From Streptomyces scabichelini (GTDB taxonomy: Bacteria; Actinomycetota; Actinomycetes; Streptomycetales; Streptomycetaceae), in NCBI RefSeq assembly GCF_011045015.1, contig NZ_JAAKZY010000057.1, forward strand, positions 1-52,528: a stretch of 52,528 nucleotides of DNA, written 5' to 3'. Numbering within the stretch: the stretch's first letter is position 1; each line of letters begins with the position of its first letter. Positions 10,605-18,600 of this stretch are shown piece by piece. A model generated the notes under the pieces. It had not been told where the DNA came from. It did no database searches and saw only the letters and a program-made list of their open reading frames with translations. The position numbers and the translations under genes were made by a program.

Positions 10605-11687
10605 CTAGTCGGCAGTCACCACTTGGAATACCGCAATCAGAATGGGCAGGACCAATGTGGTTGCACTGCGAGTCAGTGTGCGCATGGGCGGGGGCAGCGA
10701 GTGCTGCGCGGCCATTTCTCCCCGCACTTGGGACAACGCCTGGAGGCTGTAGTAAACACGAGCAGCTTCGTCCAAAGGCAAGCGGTCTGCGTGACGCAGA
10801 CGCAGAACGAGTGCCTCCATCTGCGGGGCGAGCTGATCCAGAGCCTCCTCCTTATGGCGCTCGAGCAGCCTATAGATATAGATAGAAGGAATGGTGAAGA
10901 ATCCAAGCCCACCCGCAAAGAGATATGCCACATAGATCAGCACAATTACTTGCGAGGTGGCGCTGAGATGCTCTCGAATGATGAGCAAGACAGGGATCAT
11001 CAGCGTGCCCGTACTAAAAATGACGCCCATCACTTGCAAGACGGAATATGCCTTGTCGATCAACTTTGACGGCGTCGATCGATAAGGGCTCCACCGTAGG
11101 CGGACGGTCGCCGCAGCGGCTGGAATGACTGCGAGAGCTTTCATGAATCCCCATGCCCCGCTGGCGGCGGTGAGCCCGAAATGGGTCACCACAATTAAGC
11201 CCGCCGCAGTTTCCCATCCGCCTCGCACGGGGATGATGGAATCCACGGTGGCGACTGAGGCCAAGAGTGCCACGGCGGCAAGAAGCCCGAGCGGCAGCAC
11301 AATGTGATAGTAAAGCCTGTCAATTTTGTTGAGTCTGTGCTGGATGGCAGGGAGGTCCCAACCCTCCAAAGTGCCCTCCCTGTTGAACTCGGCGAGAAGA
11401 TCCTCTTCCATGAACTCGCCGTGCTGCATGAGAAGAGGGGCAAGGGTGATCAGAGAACCGGCAAGCGGGATCGCCAAGCGAAGGCTGGAGAAATCCCCTA
11501 CGATTTTGTCTTGTACGTCAAAAAGAAACCATGCCCAAAAGGCCAAGGTGGGCGCGAGTCCAAATGTGAGAAGATTCCCTAAACGCTGACGGTGGCGATT
11601 TGCGGAGAAGAAGGGGATTCGCCGGGGGATTTCTGTGAATGGTGTCACCCAGACAGTGAGGGACACGGCAGTACCGCCAGCCGTCAT
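10605..11687 (-). CDS. Polytopic membrane protein with a TTA codon, lower GC, unknown function
   Basis: This 360-residue protein matches no family I recognise. It has about six hydrophobic segments (e.g. LLTFGLAPTLAFWAWFLF, YHIVLPLGLLAAVALLASV, IFSTGTLMIPVLLII, VIVLIYVAYLFAGGLGFFTI) and a soluble C-terminal helical stretch of about 60 residues. Base composition differs sharply from its neighbours: 10861–10920 has only 28 G/C in 60 by my count. Leu36 is encoded by TTA (11580–11582, minus strand), the rare codon read by bldA tRNA. I saw no other in-frame TTA in the window. ATG 11687 has GGGGGA about 7 bases upstream. It lies 25 bases downstream of the DUF2690-like gene, likely as one operon. 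These traits suggest a horizontally acquired, developmentally gated gene. Confidence 0.85.
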   Translation of the reverse strand: MTAGGTAVSLTVWVTPFTEIPRRIPFFSANRHRQRLGNLLTFGLAPTLAFWAWFLFDVQDKIVGDFSSLRLAIPLAGSLITLAPLLMQHGEFMEEDLLAEFNREGTLEGWDLPAIQHRLNKIDRLYYHIVLPLGLLAAVALLASVATVDSIIPVRGGWETAAGLIVVTHFGLTAASGAWGFMKALAVIPAAAATVRLRWSPYRSTPSKLIDKAYSVLQVMGVIFSTGTLMIPVLLIIREHLSATSQVIVLIYVAYLFAGGLGFFTIPSIYIYRLLERHKEEALDQLAPQMEALVLRLRHADRLPLDEAARVYYSLQALSQVRGEMAAQHSLPPPMRTLTRSATTLVLPILIAVFQVVTAD

Positions 11688-11712
11688 GTCTCATTCCCCC
11701 GGCCTTGAGTAT

Positions 11713-12288
11713 TCAGAGATAGCTCGTGCAGTGCGCCTTGGCCCCCCGTTTGGCCACGCAAGCCTTCACGTCGAGGTCGGCGGACACCATCGGAGTGTGG
11801 AATGCATTGATCAGGTTCGACGACTGGCCCTCGTGGATCCTGCCGTCGACCGTCCCCCAGATTCGCTCCGTCGGCTTGCTCAGTCCTCGCCGCTCAAGGA
11901 AGTACGTCGCGGATGCCGGCCCACTGGTGAGGACGACCCACTTCATGTGGCAGTCGCTGGACTCGTAGACGCGGGCCGTGCCGACACCCTTGAGCACCAC
12001 GGCGTCACCGAGCGCACGGGCGTCTCGCCCGCAGCCTTGCGCGTACGGGTCCGAACTCAGGGGCTTGACCCCGTCTTGTCCGGCTGTGGCGACTGGTGTG
12101 GGCGTGGCCACGGCGTCGCCCTGTGACAGGACGGTGATTGCCGCTACGGCGATGCTCGCGATCGCGGTGATCACGGCAACGATCACGGTTGGGTCGAACC
12201 GGTGCCGTGACCGGCGGGCCTCATCCTGCTGCGGCTCTGCCGCCCCGTCAGCAGATGCTGCCGAGTCGGCCGGTGATGGTGCTGTCAT
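11713..12288 (-). CDS. DUF2690-like anchored extracytoplasmic protein
   Basis: The protein is 191 residues. An acidic, Ala/Pro-rich cytoplasmic N-terminus and a basic stop are followed by one membrane segment (VIVAVITAIASIAVAAITVL, about residues 36–55). The outside domain has three or four Cys and the pattern C-x2-D-A…S-x-C-x3-W, which resembles DUF2690 of Streptomyces secreted proteins. ATG 12288 has SD GAGGA (12296–12300, read on the minus strand) at ideal distance. The frame continues open upstream to 12687, but that part is compositionally noise. It is the first gene of a two-gene minus-strand unit with the TTA-containing membrane protein. Function unknown. Confidence 0.72.
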   Translation of the reverse strand: MTAPSPADSAASADGAAEPQQDEARRSRHRFDPTVIVAVITAIASIAVAAITVLSQGDAVATPTPVATAGQDGVKPLSSDPYAQGCGRDARALGDAVVLKGVGTARVYESSDCHMKWVVLTSGPASATYFLERRGLSKPTERIWGTVDGRIHEGQSSNLINAFHTPMVSADLDVKACVAKRGAKAHCTSYL

Positions 12289-12586
12289 CCCTGGTTCCTC
12301 TGCACAAGCCGTCTCACCTGATCTTCGGGTGACGGTGCCATGCCCGGCGGCGGAGCCTTTTGGATTCAGCGGTTGATTCCCCTGTTTGAGTGACCGGACC
12401 TCATGGGCGGACGCAAGCAGAGGGAGCGCTGGGGCCGTGCCCAGCGCGATCCGGTCGTTCTGGACCGTCGTGTTCGAGTTCGCCACGCCGGTTGTTCTCG
12501 GCGCTTCGGGCCGGCGACGGCCCGGTGGGCGGCCGTCGGCGGAAACGCCATGGCCGGACCCTCGTGCGCCCCGGCACAATGATCCG
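12289..12586. other. Divergent intergenic region, no confident gene
   Basis: This is the shared upstream region of the DUF2690-like gene (minus) and the GNAT gene (plus). A 59-codon frame at 12403–12582 lacks an SD and any family resemblance. CACAAT (12575–12580) lies six bases before the GNAT ATG and is probably its -10 box. Confidence 0.5.
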
Positions 12587-13120
12587 ATGCCGCAACTCAT
12601 CCGCCCTGACCCCCGCTTCCGTACGTCCTTCCTGGCAGCGGTCCAGGAGAATCTCGCCGAGGGTGAGTACTTCGGCAACAGCCTCAAGCGAGAGCTCGCC
12701 GTGTACGGCGACAGCTGGCACGAGGCGGACGGGTTCGCGCGCTATGTCGCCGCCGTCCGCGAGGAGGAGTTGGAGGAGGGGCGCCGGCCCGAGGGTTTTG
12801 TGCCCGGGAGTTGGTACTGGTACGTGGACGGTGAGACCTATCTCGGGCGGATACAGCTGCGCCACCGTCTGACACCCCACCTTCGCGACTACGGCGGCCA
12901 CATCGGCTACGGCGTACGGCCGACCGCGCGGCGGAACGGGTACGCCACCGCCATGCTCCGCGACGTCCTGCCGTACGCGCGTGCCCTCGGCCTCGACCGG
13001 GTGCTCGTCACCTGTGACACCACCAACGTCGGTTCCCGCAAGGTCATCGAGGCCAATCGTGGAGAGTTCGAGGACGAGCGGGACGGAAAGCTGCGTTTCT
13101 GGATCCGTACGGGCCGCTGA
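12587..13120 (+). CDS. GNAT-family N-acetyltransferase
   Basis: This is an acetyl-CoA-dependent acyltransferase of 177 residues. The central region shows the GNAT acetyl-CoA signature: GGHIGYGVRPTARRNGYATAM (about residues 103–123) matches motif A (Q/RxxGxG/A). It is followed by AR-ALGLDRVLVTCDTTNVGSRKVIEA, the motif B-type N-x-x-S-x-K-V-I-E segment. It resembles the RimJ/RimL-like branch that acts on diverse small molecules or protein N-termini; the substrate cannot be told. CACAAT six bases before the ATG and the absence of an SD suggest a leaderless mRNA. It lies 15 bases upstream of the Trp-repeat gene. Confidence 0.9.
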   Translation: MPQLIRPDPRFRTSFLAAVQENLAEGEYFGNSLKRELAVYGDSWHEADGFARYVAAVREEELEEGRRPEGFVPGSWYWYVDGETYLGRIQLRHRLTPHLRDYGGHIGYGVRPTARRNGYATAMLRDVLPYARALGLDRVLVTCDTTNVGSRKVIEANRGEFEDERDGKLRFWIRTGR

Positions 13121-13135
13121 CGCGTCTTCGTCGGC

Positions 13136-14467
13136 ATGGACCTGGAAAAGCCGTCGTCCGCGATGCGTGAGCCGCGGCCGTACGAGCGGCCGTACGAGTC
13201 GAAGCAACAGCGGGATGAGGCGCCCGAGGGGTGTCTCGCGGTCGCGATCCGCATCCCCGTGCGGATCGTGGTGTTCGTGCTGGTCGTGCCGGTGCGGATG
13301 GTGTGGGACGCGCTGGTGGTCGGCGGGCGTTTCCTCAGGGACACGGTGTTCCGACCGCTGGGGCGGGCGGTCATGTGGGTGCTCGCGCCTGTCGGGCGGT
13401 CAGTCGTGTGGCTGGCCGAGGGAGTTGTGACGGTCCTCGGGTGGCTGGCCAAGCTGGTGTTCGTGTGGCCGTGGGTGGGGCTGTGGCGGTACGTGGTCGT
13501 GCCTGTCGGCCGGGGTCTGGGGTGGCTCGGACATGTGCTGCTCGTCGTGCCGACCGTGTGGCTGTACGCGCACGTGCTGACGCCTGTCGGGCACGCGATC
13601 GTGTGGGCCCTGCGGGGGTTCGGGGCCGGGTGCGCCTGGTTGTGGCGAGTGCTGGTGGTCGTTCCGGCGGGCTGGCTGTACGCGCGGCTGCTCGCGCCGA
13701 CCGGGCGGGGCATCGCCTGGGTGGCGCGGGGTGTCGTCGCCGGTGTGGCGTGGGTGGCCCTGACCGTGTGGGCGGGGATCGCCTGGGTCGGCCTGGGTGT
13801 GTGGGCCGGTGTGACGTGGATCTGCCGTGGGGTGTGGGCAGGTGTCGCGTGGGTCGCTCGTGGCGTGTGGGCCGGTGTGGCATGGATCGGTGGTGGTCTG
13901 TGGGCCGGTGCGACGTGGGTCGGTCGTGCGGTCTGGGCGGGGGTGACCTGGGTCGCGATCGTGGTCGGGACGTTGCTGCGATGGGTCTTCGTCGTGCCGG
14001 CCGTCGCGCTGTGGCGCTGGGTGCTCGCGCCGGTCGGGCGGGGGATCGCCGTCGTCGCGCGCGAGATCGGCGCGGCGCTGGGGCATGCGTGGCGGGTCGC
14101 CGGGTATGTGTCGCTCGCCGTCGGGCGGTTCCTCGGGCGGCTCTTCCGGTGGATCTTCGTGGAGCCGGTGCGGTGGGCGTACAAGAGCGTGCTGACCCCC
14201 GTCGGACACGTCGTACGGGACGCGATCTGGCGGCCCGCCGCCGAAGCCGCGCGGAGCGTGGGGCGCAGCACCAGGCAGGCACTGGCGAGCGCCCGTGAGA
14301 CGGTGCGGCAGACCCGGGCGGACATCCGGCGGATGCTCTTCGGGGCGCCGCCGGCTCCTGAACCGGTGCCCTTGACCGAGGGACTGCGGGAACCCACCGT
14401 GGTTCCTGCGCGTACTCTGGGTGGTAGGTCCGGACGCGACGACCTGTCCCCGCCGACGCGGGGGTGA
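13136..14467 (+). CDS. Trp/Gly-rich 11-residue repeat membrane protein
   Basis: The protein has 443 residues and no recognised family. A charged N-terminus (1–30) precedes a long hydrophobic stretch (about 33–345) unusually rich in Trp, Val and Gly. Residues 199–275 form seven tandem 11-mers of pattern GVWAGVxWVxR. A second motif, (A/V/T)P(V/T)G[RH], recurs about six times (residues near 84, 122, 149, 187, 298, 345). The C-terminus is Arg/Ala-rich and soluble, ending in PPTRG. Periodicity of 11 equals three helical turns, and GxxxG spacing recurs inside each unit, so packed or membrane-lying helices are plausible. ATG 13136 is only 15 bases after the GNAT stop, and the SD is poor. The stop lies inside the CRISPR-like repeat. 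Confidence 0.8.
   Translation: MDLEKPSSAMREPRPYERPYESKQQRDEAPEGCLAVAIRIPVRIVVFVLVVPVRMVWDALVVGGRFLRDTVFRPLGRAVMWVLAPVGRSVVWLAEGVVTVLGWLAKLVFVWPWVGLWRYVVVPVGRGLGWLGHVLLVVPTVWLYAHVLTPVGHAIVWALRGFGAGCAWLWRVLVVVPAGWLYARLLAPTGRGIAWVARGVVAGVAWVALTVWAGIAWVGLGVWAGVTWICRGVWAGVAWVARGVWAGVAWIGGGLWAGATWVGRAVWAGVTWVAIVVGTLLRWVFVVPAVALWRWVLAPVGRGIAVVAREIGAALGHAWRVAGYVSLAVGRFLGRLFRWIFVEPVRWAYKSVLTPVGHVVRDAIWRPAAEAARSVGRSTRQALASARETVRQTRADIRRMLFGAPPAPEPVPLTEGLREPTVVPARTLGGRSGRDDLSPPTRG
13730..13960 (+). repeat. Seven 33-bp tandem coding repeats
   Basis: These encode the seven 11-residue GVWAGVxWVxR units. The DNA units (GTGTGGGCCGGTGTGxCGTGG-like, degenerate) are close enough for slippage or recombination. 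Repeat number may therefore vary between strains. Confidence 0.85.
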
Positions 14468-14531
14468 TCCGGATCGGACGACGCCGGAAGGCGTCATCCG
14501 CCACCGTTCCCGCCGACGCGGGGGCGACGAG
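14443..14531 (+). CRISPR. Two-unit type I-E CRISPR-like relic (or twin hairpins)
   Basis: Two 29-base units (14443–14471 and 14503–14531) share 22 of 29 positions by my count, including the perfect core CCCGCCGACGCGGGGG. They are separated by 31 bases. Each forms a GC hairpin (CCCCGC…GCGGGG), like actinobacterial type I-E repeats. The minus-strand translation reads ITPASAGTG, a typical spurious product of such repeats. The 'spacer' itself contains a hairpin, GACGCC-GGAA-GGCGTC (14480–14495). No cas genes are in the window, and two copies are too few to call an active array. Consecutive terminator hairpins are the alternative. Confidence 0.4.
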
Positions 14532-14592
14532 GTCCACCGCACGTCCACGAGGCGGCGCACCACGTACCGCCTCACAGCGAGGAGAAGAACCA

Positions 14593-15438
14593 CTGGGCAA
14601 GCGACAGCCCGAAGGCCCGCCGCCCGCACCCGCGGTGCAGCGCATCCGACTGCGCTACACCAAGCGCGGCCGCCTCCGGTTCACCAGCCACCGCGACTTC
14701 CAGCGCGCCTTCGAGCGTGCGCTGCGCCGCGCCGAGGTGCCGATGGCGTACTCGGCGGGGTTCACCCCGCACCCGAAGGTGTCGTACGCCAATGCCGCAC
14801 CCACCGGCACGGGCAGCGAGGCCGAGTACCTGGAGATCGCGCTCACCGAAGCGCGCGACCCCGACAAGCTGCGTGCCCTCCTCGACGAGTCGCTGCCCGC
14901 CGGGCTCGACGTCGTCGACGCGGTGGAGGCCCGTACGTCGGGTCTCGCCGACCGGCTCACGGCCTCCGTGTGGGAGCTGCGCCTCGACGGCGTGGCGCCC
15001 GCGGACGCCGAGCGCGCGGTCGACGCCTTCAAGGAGGCCGAGACCGTCGAGGTCCAGCGCAAGATGAAGAACGGCATGCGTACCTTCGACGCCCGCGCCG
15101 CGGTCGCGAGCCTGGAGGCGCACAGTGCCGAGCCTGAGACGCACAGTCCACAGGCTGATAGGCCGACCGACCAGCCCTGTGCGATACTGCGGCTGGTTGT
15201 TCGGCACGTGACGCCTGCCGTACGACCCGACGACGTCCTGTCCGGTCTCCGAGCTGTGGCCGACCTGGCGCCGCCGGTCCCCGCAGCGGTGACCAGGCTG
15301 GCGCAGGGGCTTTTCGATGAAGAGACCGGCACGGTGACCGACCCGCTCGCGCCCGACCGCGAGGCAGTGGCCGCCGCCCCGCTCATGGCCGCAGCCACAG
15401 CCGCCGCGAAAGCGCCGGTGCCGGAAGGTCCCGCGTAA
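14593..15438 (+). CDS. TIGR03936/DUF2344 radical-SAM-associated protein
   Basis: This 281-residue protein starts with (L/M)GKRQPEG and then the family-typical QRIRLRYTKRGRLRFTSHRDF. GFTPHPKVSYANA and GSEAEYLEIAL follow. DUF2344 proteins accompany TIGR03960 radical SAM enzymes as their C-terminal partner. The best start is a CTG at 14593, with AGGAGA (14580–14585) at a 7-base spacing. The family has little upstream of the QRIRLRY segment. GTG 14464 is in frame and overlaps the preceding stop, but it would add 43 residues encoded by the CRISPR-like hairpins. From memory, relatives use TTG/GTG at this place. The C-terminal ~60 residues are Ala-rich and variable. Confidence 0.88.
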   Translation: MGKRQPEGPPPAPAVQRIRLRYTKRGRLRFTSHRDFQRAFERALRRAEVPMAYSAGFTPHPKVSYANAAPTGTGSEAEYLEIALTEARDPDKLRALLDESLPAGLDVVDAVEARTSGLADRLTASVWELRLDGVAPADAERAVDAFKEAETVEVQRKMKNGMRTFDARAAVASLEAHSAEPETHSPQADRPTDQPCAILRLVVRHVTPAVRPDDVLSGLRAVADLAPPVPAAVTRLAQGLFDEETGTVTDPLAPDREAVAAAPLMAAATAAAKAPVPEGPA

Positions 15439-15510
15439 GGACGGATGTCGTAGCGCCGCCCTCGTACTCGGGAGCCACCTGGGTCGGGCAGCGCACCGAC
15501 CACAAGACTT

Positions 15511-15550
15511 TCGCCAGGCCGTACGCACACATGGCGTACGGAACCGGCGA
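15511..15550 (+). promoter_or_regulatory. Structured 5' leader element of rne
   Basis: An 8-bp perfect stem, CCGTACGC (15519–15526)/GCGTACGG (15534–15541), with a 7-base loop sits on a second 5-bp stem, TCGCC (15511–15515)/GGCGA (15546–15550), across a small internal loop. It lies about 125 bases before the rne start. E. coli rne is autoregulated through a 5'-UTR hairpin. A similar role here is an inference. Confidence 0.45.
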
Positions 15551-15674
15551 GACAGGACACAGAGAGCTCCCGTGCGGCGCCCGCGCCCCGGACGGCGGCA
15601 CCGCGCATCGCGCGAGCCGCGGACGTCACCGGATCAGGTGCGGCGCCCGGGAGCCTGACGGGAGATCCACCCGC

Positions 15675-18600
15675 ATGCACGAGCCGAACGAACCCACTGA
15701 GGGTTCCCAGAACAACACCCCCAGCGACACCTTGCCGCCACGTCGGCGCCGTCGCGGCGCGTCCCGCCCCGCGGGCCCGCCCGCCGCGACGTCCGAGACC
15801 GCGGCTGAGACCACGGCACCGGCCATACCGCCGGTTACCTCCGCCGATCTTGCGGCGGAGGAGCCGGAGAAGACGGCAGCGACCTCTGAGCCGGTCGTTG
15901 CCCACGAGACGGCTGTGGCCGCCGAGGCGGTGGCTGCTGAGGAGACTTCAGCCGAGGCCGCCGCCACGGGCGACGAGCCCGCGGCTGCCGCCGCCCCGGC
16001 TGCGGACGAGTCGGCGCCGACCGAGACCACCGTGCCCGCTGAGGCCACTGCTTCTGCCGCTGCCGCCGCCCCTGCCGAGGCGGTGCCCGCCGCGGCCGAG
16101 GCCGCGTCTGCCGGGCGTACGCGTCGTCGTGCGACGCGTCGTGCCTCCGCTCCGGCCGGTGCGCCCGAGGCCGCCGAGGCCGCGGAAGCCGTAGTGCCCG
16201 CGTCCACGTCGGGCGACGAGATCGCGGCGCCCGAGACGGGTGCCGCCGCCGAGGCCCCGGCTTCGGCCGCCCCGGCCGTCGAGGAGCCCGCGGCCGAGGC
16301 AGCCGCTCCCGGTGAGACCGCCGCATCCGCGGCTGCCGAAGCTGCCGAGGCGGAGCCCGCCGTCGCCGAGGCCGCGTCTGCCGGGCGTACGCGCCGTCGT
16401 GCGACGCGTCGTGCCTCCGCTCCGGCCGGTGCGCCCCAGGCGGCCGAGGCCGCCGACAGCGCGGCCTCCACGACTGCCGCGCCCGTCGCCGAGACGGCAC
16501 AGACCACCACCGAGCCGCAGACCGAGCCCGCCGCTGTCGCCGAGCCGGAGCAGACCACCGAGACCGAGGGCACCGCCCCGCGTCGTACGCGCCGTCGCGC
16601 CACACGCCGCGCCGCCGCGCCCGCAGGCGCGCCGACCGCCGAGGCGGAGCCCACCGCGGCCGCCGACGCCGAGGCCGCTGTCCGTGACGAGCGCAGGGAG
16701 GCCCCCGTGGCCGCTGCCGAGACCGACCAGATCTCCGCCACCGAGCCGGAGACCACCGAGACCGACCAGGCCCCGGCCACCGAGCCGAAGGCCGCCGCCG
16801 AGGACGCCGCCCCGCGTCGTGCGCGGCGTCGGGCCACCCGTAAGGCGGCCGGCGGCTTCGCCGAGCCCGCGCGGAAGACTCCCGAGGAGAAGCAGGCCGA
16901 GGAAGAGGCCGCGAAGCCGCCCGCGCGGCCCGCTGTCGCCGTCTTCCAGGCGCCCGTGTTCACCGAGCCGATGTTCCAGACGCCGGAGCGCGCGGCGGCT
17001 GCCGCCGCTGCCGAGGCCGCGGAGGACTCGGAGGACGCGGAAGACACAGAGGACACGCAGGACGTCACCGAGACGGCGGCCCCGGAGCCCGTCGAGGAGG
17101 AGACCGGGCCGCGTCGGCGCCGTCGCCGCAGGGGCGCGGCCGAGGAGCCCGCCGAGACGGCTGAGACGCCCGAGACCCCCGAGGCTGAGGAAGAGGGCGA
17201 CGAGTCCGAGGAGACCGGCTCGCGTCGTCGCCGTCGCCGCGGTGGCCGTCGGCGTCGCCGGGGCGAGAACGCCGAGGCGGAGGGCGAGGCCTCGGAGAAC
17301 GAGGAGATCGCCGCCGAGCAGGCGGCCCAGGACGCCGAGGACACCGCCGAGCAGGCCGAAGAGGACGCTCAGGACGAGCGCGAGGAGTCCGGCGGCTCCG
17401 CCAGCAGCCGTCGCCGTCGTCGCCGCCGTCGCCGTGCCGGAGACGCGCCCGTCGAGGCCGAGCCGAGCGACGGCGACCCCGAGCGCACGGTCGTCAAGGT
17501 CCGCGAGCCCCGTCCCCTGCGGGAAAAGGGTGCCGAACCGTCCGACGAGGTGCAGTCCATCAAGGGCTCGACCCGTCTGGAGGCCAAGAAGCAGCGCCGC
17601 CGCGAAGGCCGCGAGCAGGGCCGCCGCCGGGTGCCGATCATCACCGAGGCCGAGTTCCTGGCCCGCCGCGAGGCCGTAGAGCGCGTGATGGTCGTCCGGC
17701 AGAACGGCGACCGTACGCAGATCGGCGTACTCGAGGACGACGTGCTCGTGGAGCACTACGTCAACAAGGAGCAGTCGACCTCGTACGTCGGCAACGTCTA
17801 CCTGGGCAAGGTCCAGAACGTACTGCCGTCGATGGAGGCTGCCTTCATCGACATCGGCAAGGGACGTAACGCCGTCCTGTACGCCGGTGAGGTCAACTTC
17901 GAGGCGCTGGGAATGGCCAACGGCCCGCGGCGTATCGAGACCGCCCTCAAGTCCGGCCAGTCGGTCCTCGTGCAGGTCACGAAGGACCCGATCGGCCACA
18001 AGGGCGCGCGTCTGACCAGCCAGGTGTCGCTGCCGGGCCGCTACCTGGTCTACGTCCCCGAGGGGTCGATGACCGGTATCAGCCGCAAGCTGCCCGACAC
18101 CGAGCGCGCCCGTCTGAAGACCATCCTCAAGAAGATCGTCCCCGAGGACGCGGGCGTCATCGTGCGCACCGCCGCCGAGGGCGCGAGCGAGGACGAGCTG
18201 CGCCGTGACGTCGAGCGGCTGCAGGCGCAGTGGGAGGACATCCAGAAGAAGGCGAAGAGCGGCAACGCCCCGAGCCTGCTGTACGGCGAGCCGGACATGA
18301 CCGTCCGCGTCGTGCGCGACATCTTCAACGAGGACTTCACCAAGGTCATCGTCAGCGGCGGCGAGGCCTGGGAGACCATCCACGGATACGTCTCCCATGT
18401 CGCCCCCGACCTGAACGAGCGTCTGCAGAAGTGGACGAGCGAGGTCGACGTCTTCGCGTCGTACCGGATCGACGAGCAGCTGATGAAGGCGCTGGACCGC
18501 AAGGTCTGGCTGCCGAGCGGCGGTTCGCTGGTGATCGACAAGACCGAAGCGATGATCGTGATCGACGTCAACACCGGCAAGTTCACCGGTCAGGGCGGCA

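Noticed and set aside
12403..12582. 59-codon plus-strand frame in the divergent gap
   Set aside because: No SD, no recognisable motif, and it covers the putative GNAT promoter.
12289..12687. N-terminal extension of the DUF2690-like protein to 12687
   Set aside because: A perfect SD sits before ATG 12288 and the extension is low-complexity without family support.
14464..14592. Start of the DUF2344 gene at GTG 14464
   Set aside because: It would translate the CRISPR-like hairpins; a strong SD marks CTG 14593 at the family's usual N-terminus. Kept as an alternative in the feature text.
15531..15674. N-terminal extension of RNase E to 15531
   Set aside because: The start codon would lie in the loop of the leader hairpin, and ATG 15675 has its own SD.
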